DNA of 8,852 nucleotides from JAVVPO01 sp036655715 (lineage in GTDB: Bacteria; Bacillota; Clostridia; Lachnospirales; Cellulosilyticaceae), in the NCBI GenBank assembly GCA_036655715.1, contig JAVVPO010000090.1, positions 1 to 8,852 of the forward strand, in the 5' to 3' direction. This document shows positions 5,625 through 8,852 of this stretch, one piece after another. Every line of letters begins with the position of its first letter. The first letter of the stretch is position 1. Under the pieces are notes generated by a model that was not told where the DNA came from, ran no database searches, and saw nothing but the letters and a program-made list of their open reading frames with translations. The position numbers and the translations under genes were made by a program.

Positions 5625-6035
5625 ATGGACACAATCAAACTAAAGATAATAAACACTCAAAAATATGAGACACATGAAGATACAAGTGAAGATATCGTAG
5701 AGGGAATTGTTGCTATAAAAGGAGAAAGTACTTATATCACTTTTAAGCAAGAAGACCTTAATTTTAAGACAACGGTTACAACACTTATTAAAATCAAAAA
5801 AGGTATTATGACAGTCAAAAGGCAAGGAAGTATCCAAAGTGGATTAACTTTTGATATTCTAAAGCCTCAGGAAACCCTTTATAGTACACCCATGGGGAAT
5901 ATGAATATTCAAGTTGAAACCCATGAATTAGAGAACCGAATAACAGCAGAAGACGTCTATCTTAGAGTGCGCTATAGCATCAGTATGCAAGGGAACAAGA
6001 CTAGTGAAAATATATACTTCGTGCAGAATTTATGA
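5625..6035 (+). CDS. DUF1934 (YwiB-like) beta-barrel protein
   Basis: A 136-residue soluble protein without signal peptide or membrane segment. Length and pattern match DUF1934, a family with a calycin-like beta-barrel fold and no established function, which includes Bacillus YwiB. The most characteristic block is ETLYSTPMGNMNIQVET (83-99), after alternating beta-type stretches such as STYITFKQ and KGIMTVKRQG. The region VYLRVRYSISMQGN (111-124) with SENIYF forms the C-terminal strands. The start is set by AGGAGG at 5611-5616, eight bases upstream and inside the end of the GGDEF gene, with only one base between that stop and this ATG. Translational coupling is therefore likely. Whether it works with the cyclase is not known. 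Confidence 0.8.
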   Translation: MDTIKLKIINTQKYETHEDTSEDIVEGIVAIKGESTYITFKQEDLNFKTTVTTLIKIKKGIMTVKRQGSIQSGLTFDILKPQETLYSTPMGNMNIQVETHELENRITAEDVYLRVRYSISMQGNKTSENIYFVQNL

Positions 6036-6094
6036 TATGCTTAAGTCATGAAGTAACACATTAAGTTCATAACTAAAATTCAAATGATAGACCT

Positions 6095-6100
6095 AAGGAG
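6095..6100 (+). promoter_or_regulatory. Ribosome binding site deciding the deoC start
   Basis: AAGGAG stands seven bases before the ATG at 6108. The in-frame ATG at 6084 precedes this site and has none of its own, so the protein starts MERILKTVDHT. Confidence 0.85.
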
Positions 6101-6107
6101 AATAGAC

Positions 6108-6767
6108 ATGGAAAGAATATTAAAGACAGTAGACCACACTTTACTTAAGGCAACAGCAACATGGGAAGACATCAAGGTAATCTGTGATGAAGCAAAAGAA
6201 ATGCAAGTAGCATCTGTATGTATTCCACCATCATATGTAAAGCAAGCGGCGCAGTATCTTCAAGGTGAGATAGCAGTATGTACAGTAATCGGTTTCCCTC
6301 TAGGATACCAAACTACACCTGTTAAAGTATTTGAAGCAAAAGATGCTATCACAAATGGCGCAGCAGAAGTAGATATGGTTATCAATATTGCACACGCAAA
6401 AGATGGCTTATTCGATGGAATCCAAGAAGAGATTAGACAAATCAAAGCAGCTGTAGGTGATAAAATTCTTAAAGTAATCATCGAAACATGTTACCTAACA
6501 GAAGAAGAAAAAATCAAGATGTGTGAAGTGGTAACAGCAGCTGGTGCAGACTTCATCAAGACATCAACAGGATTTGGTACAGCAGGAGCAACTCTTGAAG
6601 ATATCAAGTTAATGAGAAAACATGTAGGAGCAGAAGTATTAGTTAAAGCAGCTGGTGGTGTAAAAACTATCGAGGATGCCAATAACTTTATTGATGCGGG
6701 TGCAGCAAGACTTGGTACAAGTTCAATCTGCAATATTATTAAGAATTTAGAAGTAACAGGATACTAG
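6108..6767 (+). CDS. deoC: Deoxyribose-phosphate aldolase
   Basis: A 219-residue TIM-barrel class I aldolase that splits 2-deoxyribose-5-phosphate into glyceraldehyde-3-phosphate and acetaldehyde in deoxynucleoside breakdown. The key residues are in place: Asp89 in AAEVDMVIN, the Schiff-base lysine Lys151 in DFIKTSTGFGTAGAT, and the proton-relay lysine Lys180 in VLVKAAGGVKT. The N-terminal VDHTLLKATAT and IGFPLGYQTT blocks are typical. Length fits bacterial DeoC of the short type. It is 72 bases from the DUF1934 gene, too far for tight coupling, and no clear promoter was seen in that spacer. A stem-loop follows the stop. Other deo genes (deoA, deoB, deoD) are not in view. Confidence 0.95.
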   Translation: MERILKTVDHTLLKATATWEDIKVICDEAKEMQVASVCIPPSYVKQAAQYLQGEIAVCTVIGFPLGYQTTPVKVFEAKDAITNGAAEVDMVINIAHAKDGLFDGIQEEIRQIKAAVGDKILKVIIETCYLTEEEKIKMCEVVTAAGADFIKTSTGFGTAGATLEDIKLMRKHVGAEVLVKAAGGVKTIEDANNFIDAGAARLGTSSICNIIKNLEVTGY

Positions 6768-6785
6768 AAGTAGAGAAAAAGGGAT

Positions 6786-6822
6786 ACCTCAGGGGGATTT
6801 TGTTAGACTGTCCGCCTGAGGT
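6786..6822 (+). terminator. Terminator stem after deoC, cut by the gap
   Basis: ACCTCAGG (6786-6793) pairs perfectly with CCTGAGGT (6815-6822). After one G-G mismatch, GGA (6795-6797) pairs with TCC (6811-6813), closing a 13-base loop. The stem ends on the last known base before the N run, so a T-tract can neither be seen nor excluded. Its position 18 bases after the deoC stop supports a rho-independent terminator. Confidence 0.65.
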
Positions 6823-6922
6823 NNNNNNNNNNNNNNNNNNNNNNNNNNNNNNNNNNNNNNNNNNNNNNNNNNNNNNNNNNNNNNNNNNNNNNNNNNNNNN
6901 NNNNNNNNNNNNNNNNNNNNNN
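6823..6922. other. Assembly gap of 100 N
   Basis: Exactly 100 undetermined bases between the deoC terminator stem and the galE leader. The true length is unknown and could include genes. The galE promoter is presumably inside or beyond it. Confidence 0.97.
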
Positions 6923-6966
6923 GAAGAGAGAGTTGTAAATGAAATGATGAGATAGATTCTAAAATC

Positions 6967-6974
6967 AAGGGAGG
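6967..6974 (+). promoter_or_regulatory. Ribosome binding site deciding the galE start
   Basis: AAGGGAGG is only two bases before the ATG at 6977 but eight before the ATG at 6983. The second is the right distance and gives the family's usual beginning, MQILVAGGAGFIG. Confidence 0.75.
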
Positions 6975-6982
6975 AAATGATT

Positions 6983-8002
6983 ATGCAAATACTTGTTGCT
7001 GGAGGGGCTGGCTTTATTGGGAGCCATACTTGTGTGGAATTATTAGCTAAGGGATATGAGGTTGTTATTTTAGATAACTTTAGTAACTCAAGGCCTGAGG
7101 TGTTAGATCAGATTAGGACGATTTCTGGTAAGGATTTTAAGTTTTATGAAGTGGATTTACTAGATGAAGTGGGTGTGAATAGAGTTTTTGAGGAGAATGA
7201 TATCAAGGCTGTTATTCACTTTGCGGCTTTTAAGGCTGTGGGGGAATCTGTGGCTAAGCCTATTGAGTACTATCATAATAACTTGACGGGAACGTTTGTA
7301 CTTTGTAAGGTGATGAAGGCTCATGGTGTGAAGAAGATTGTGTTTAGTTCATCTGCAACAGTGTATGGTGATCCTGTGAGTGTACCTATTAGAGAGGATT
7401 TTGCGTTATCTGCAACGAATCCATATGGTCAGACAAAGCTGATGACAGAGCAGATTTTAACAGATGTACATACATCAGATAATGAGTGGGGCGTAGTGCT
7501 TCTTAGATACTTCAACCCAATTGGTGCGCATCCAAGTGGACTGATTGGTGAAGAGCCAAATCAAATTCCAAATAATTTAGTGCCTTACATAGCAAAGGTG
7601 GCATCAGGTGAACTTGCTTACCTGAATGTATTTGGGAATGATTATAACACAGTAGATGGTACAGGTGTGAGAGATTACATCCATGTAGTAGACCTTAGTA
7701 AAGGGCATACGCATGCGATTGATCATATCTTGGGTGAAACTGGTGTGAAGGTTTATAACTTAGGTACAGGTACAGGTTATAGCGTACTTGAGGTGCTTAA
7801 AGCTTATGAAAAAGCTAGTGAGAGAGAGATTGCTTATAAGATTGTAGAACGTAGACCTGGAGATATTGGAGCTTGTTATGCAGATGCAACTAAGGCAAAG
7901 GTAGAGCTTGGCTGGGAAGCGGAGTATAACTTGGATGAAATGTGTAAGCACTCCTGGGCGTTTACGATGAATAGATTGGGGGCAGAGGCTAATGAAAATT
8001 AA
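6983..8002 (+). CDS. galE: UDP-glucose 4-epimerase, probably also acting on UDP-GlcNAc
   Basis: A 339-residue extended short-chain dehydrogenase, almost the same length as E. coli GalE. The NAD-binding Rossmann motif GGAGFIG is at 7-13, with the adenosine-contacting LDNFSNS at 30-36. The catalytic set is Ser124 in SSSATVYG with Tyr148 and Lys152 in YGQTK. The substrate region includes RYFNPIGAHPSG (175-186). The residue matching E. coli Tyr299 is Cys298 in RPGDIGACYAD, the small gatekeeper found in human and Bacillus GalE, which also interconvert UDP-GlcNAc and UDP-GalNAc. Dual specificity is therefore inferred. galU starts inside the last codons (11-base overlap), so the pair is one operon for UDP-sugars used in surface glycans or galactose use. 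The first half uses T- and G-ending codons unlike the rest of the window. Confidence 0.95.
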   Translation: MQILVAGGAGFIGSHTCVELLAKGYEVVILDNFSNSRPEVLDQIRTISGKDFKFYEVDLLDEVGVNRVFEENDIKAVIHFAAFKAVGESVAKPIEYYHNNLTGTFVLCKVMKAHGVKKIVFSSSATVYGDPVSVPIREDFALSATNPYGQTKLMTEQILTDVHTSDNEWGVVLLRYFNPIGAHPSGLIGEEPNQIPNNLVPYIAKVASGELAYLNVFGNDYNTVDGTGVRDYIHVVDLSKGHTHAIDHILGETGVKVYNLGTGTGYSVLEVLKAYEKASEREIAYKIVERRPGDIGACYADATKAKVELGWEAEYNLDEMCKHSWAFTMNRLGAEANEN

Positions 8003-8852
8003 AAAAGCGATTATACCAGCTGCTGGACTGGGAACAAGATTTTTGCCAGCTACAAAGGCGCAGCCAAAGGAAATGTTACCAATCGTGGATAAACCAACGA
8101 TTCAGTATATTGTAGAGGAAGCGGTAGCTTCTGGTATTGAGGATATCATCATCGTAACAGGTCGTACGAAGAAGGCTATTGAAGATCATTTTGATAAATC
8201 AGTAGAACTAGAGATGGAGCTTGAGAAGAAGCATAATGAAGAGCTTCTTCAGATAGCTAGGGATGTATCTCAAATAGCGAATATCTATTACATTAGACAA
8301 AAAGAGCCAAGAGGGCTTGGTCATGCAGTACTTACAGCTAAGACTTTCATTGGAGATGAACCTTTTGCAGTATTACTTGGAGATGATGTAATCACTTCAG
8401 AAGTACCCGCACTTAAGCAAATGATGGATATGTATGATAAATATCAAGGCTCTATCTTAGGCGTACAAACTGTAGAGTGGTCACAAGTAGATAAGTACGG
8501 TATCGTAGATGGCAAACAACTTGAAGAGAGAGTTTACACCGTACAAGATATGGTAGAAAAACCAAGTAGAGACAATGCACCATCAAATGTAGCAGCACTT
8601 GGGCGTTATATCCTCACACCAGAGATATTCTCATATCTTGAAAAGCAAGAAGCCGGAGCAGGTGGAGAAATCCAACTCACAGATGCCCTTTGCAAATTAG
8701 CCAAAGACCAACCAATGTATGCTTACGACTTCGTAGGCAAACGCTACGACGTAGGCAGCAAAATGGGATTCCTACAAGCCACAGTAGAATTCGCCCTAGA
8801 ACGAGAAGAACTAAGAGACGAATTCATGGCATACCTTAAAGGCATCGTAAAA
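7992..8852 (+). CDS. galU: UTP--glucose-1-phosphate uridylyltransferase, runs off the window
   Basis: The first 287 residues of GalU/GtaB, which makes UDP-glucose from UTP and glucose-1-phosphate. Family members are about 290-300 residues, so probably only a few C-terminal codons are outside. The nucleotide-binding start AIIPAAGLGTRFLPATKAQPKEML (residues 6-29) holds the GLGTR loop. EPRGLGHAV (105-113), LLGDDVI with the metal-binding Asp (128-134), MVEKP (187-191), GRYILTP (204-210) and GGEIQLTDAL (224-233) are all present. The ATG lies in the galE coding end. GGGGG nine bases upstream, also within galE, is the likely ribosome binding site, so translation is coupled. The product is the substrate of GalE. 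The 3' third uses C- and A-ending codons, the opposite of early galE. Confidence 0.94.
   Translation, partial: MKIKKAIIPAAGLGTRFLPATKAQPKEMLPIVDKPTIQYIVEEAVASGIEDIIIVTGRTKKAIEDHFDKSVELEMELEKKHNEELLQIARDVSQIANIYYIRQKEPRGLGHAVLTAKTFIGDEPFAVLLGDDVITSEVPALKQMMDMYDKYQGSILGVQTVEWSQVDKYGIVDGKQLEERVYTVQDMVEKPSRDNAPSNVAALGRYILTPEIFSYLEKQEAGAGGEIQLTDALCKLAKDQPMYAYDFVGKRYDVGSKMGFLQATVEFALEREELRDEFMAYLKGIVK

Noticed and set aside
6041..6070. Direct repeat TTAAGTCAT / TTAAGTTCAT between the DUF1934 gene and deoC
   Set aside because: It is short, imperfect and AT-rich, and no promoter spacing can be built around it.

Overview
The window looks like ordinary chromosome from a low-GC, endospore-forming member of the Clostridia, with a small accessory island at its left end. 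The pointers are a SpoIIR sporulation signalling protein, strong AGGAGG-type ribosome binding sites, a YwiB-like DUF1934 protein and AT-rich, A-ending codons. A Lachnospirales-type organism fits, but the genus cannot be fixed from this sequence. Two runs of exactly 100 N (5059-5158 and 6823-6922) look like fixed-size scaffold gaps of unknown true length, so nothing can be inferred from reading frames that cross them.

Layout. Positions 1-950 carry a very AT-rich two-gene operon, mntA-hepT. It encodes an MNT-type nucleotidyltransferase antitoxin and a HEPN ribonuclease toxin (type VII toxin-antitoxin). Its leader contains a perfect DnaA box facing a degenerate inverted copy, a consensus -10 box and a 10-bp palindrome at the expected transcription start. 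A hairpin at 973-1005 separates it from a convergent MalY/PatB-type PLP enzyme (minus strand, 999-2171). A 215-bp divergent intergenic region holds a good promoter for that enzyme and two inverted repeats built on TGTAT/ATACA half-sites in front of spoIIR (2387-3019).

From 3136 a promoter drives ddl (D-Ala-D-Ala ligase) and murI (glutamate racemase), which supply the two D-amino-acid building blocks of peptidoglycan. The 3' end of murI falls into the first gap. On the far side is the C-terminal GGDEF domain of a diguanylate cyclase, followed by a DUF1934 protein one base after its stop, then deoC (deoxyribose-phosphate aldolase). A terminator-like stem ends exactly at the second gap. Beyond it, galE and galU overlap by 11 bases and form a UDP-sugar unit: GalU makes UDP-glucose and GalE epimerises it to UDP-galactose. 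GalE carries Cys at the gatekeeper position, which suggests it also acts on UDP-N-acetylhexosamines. galU runs off the right edge a few codons short of its usual end.

No clearly undescribed multi-gene system is visible. The points most worth a second look are the mntA-hepT pair and its DnaA-box leader, the inverted repeats before spoIIR, the GalE gatekeeper residue, and a complete reversal of synonymous codon choice between the start of galE and the end of galU. No tRNA, rRNA, CRISPR array, insertion sequence or integrase was seen. No gene-free stretch exceeds about 215 bases.
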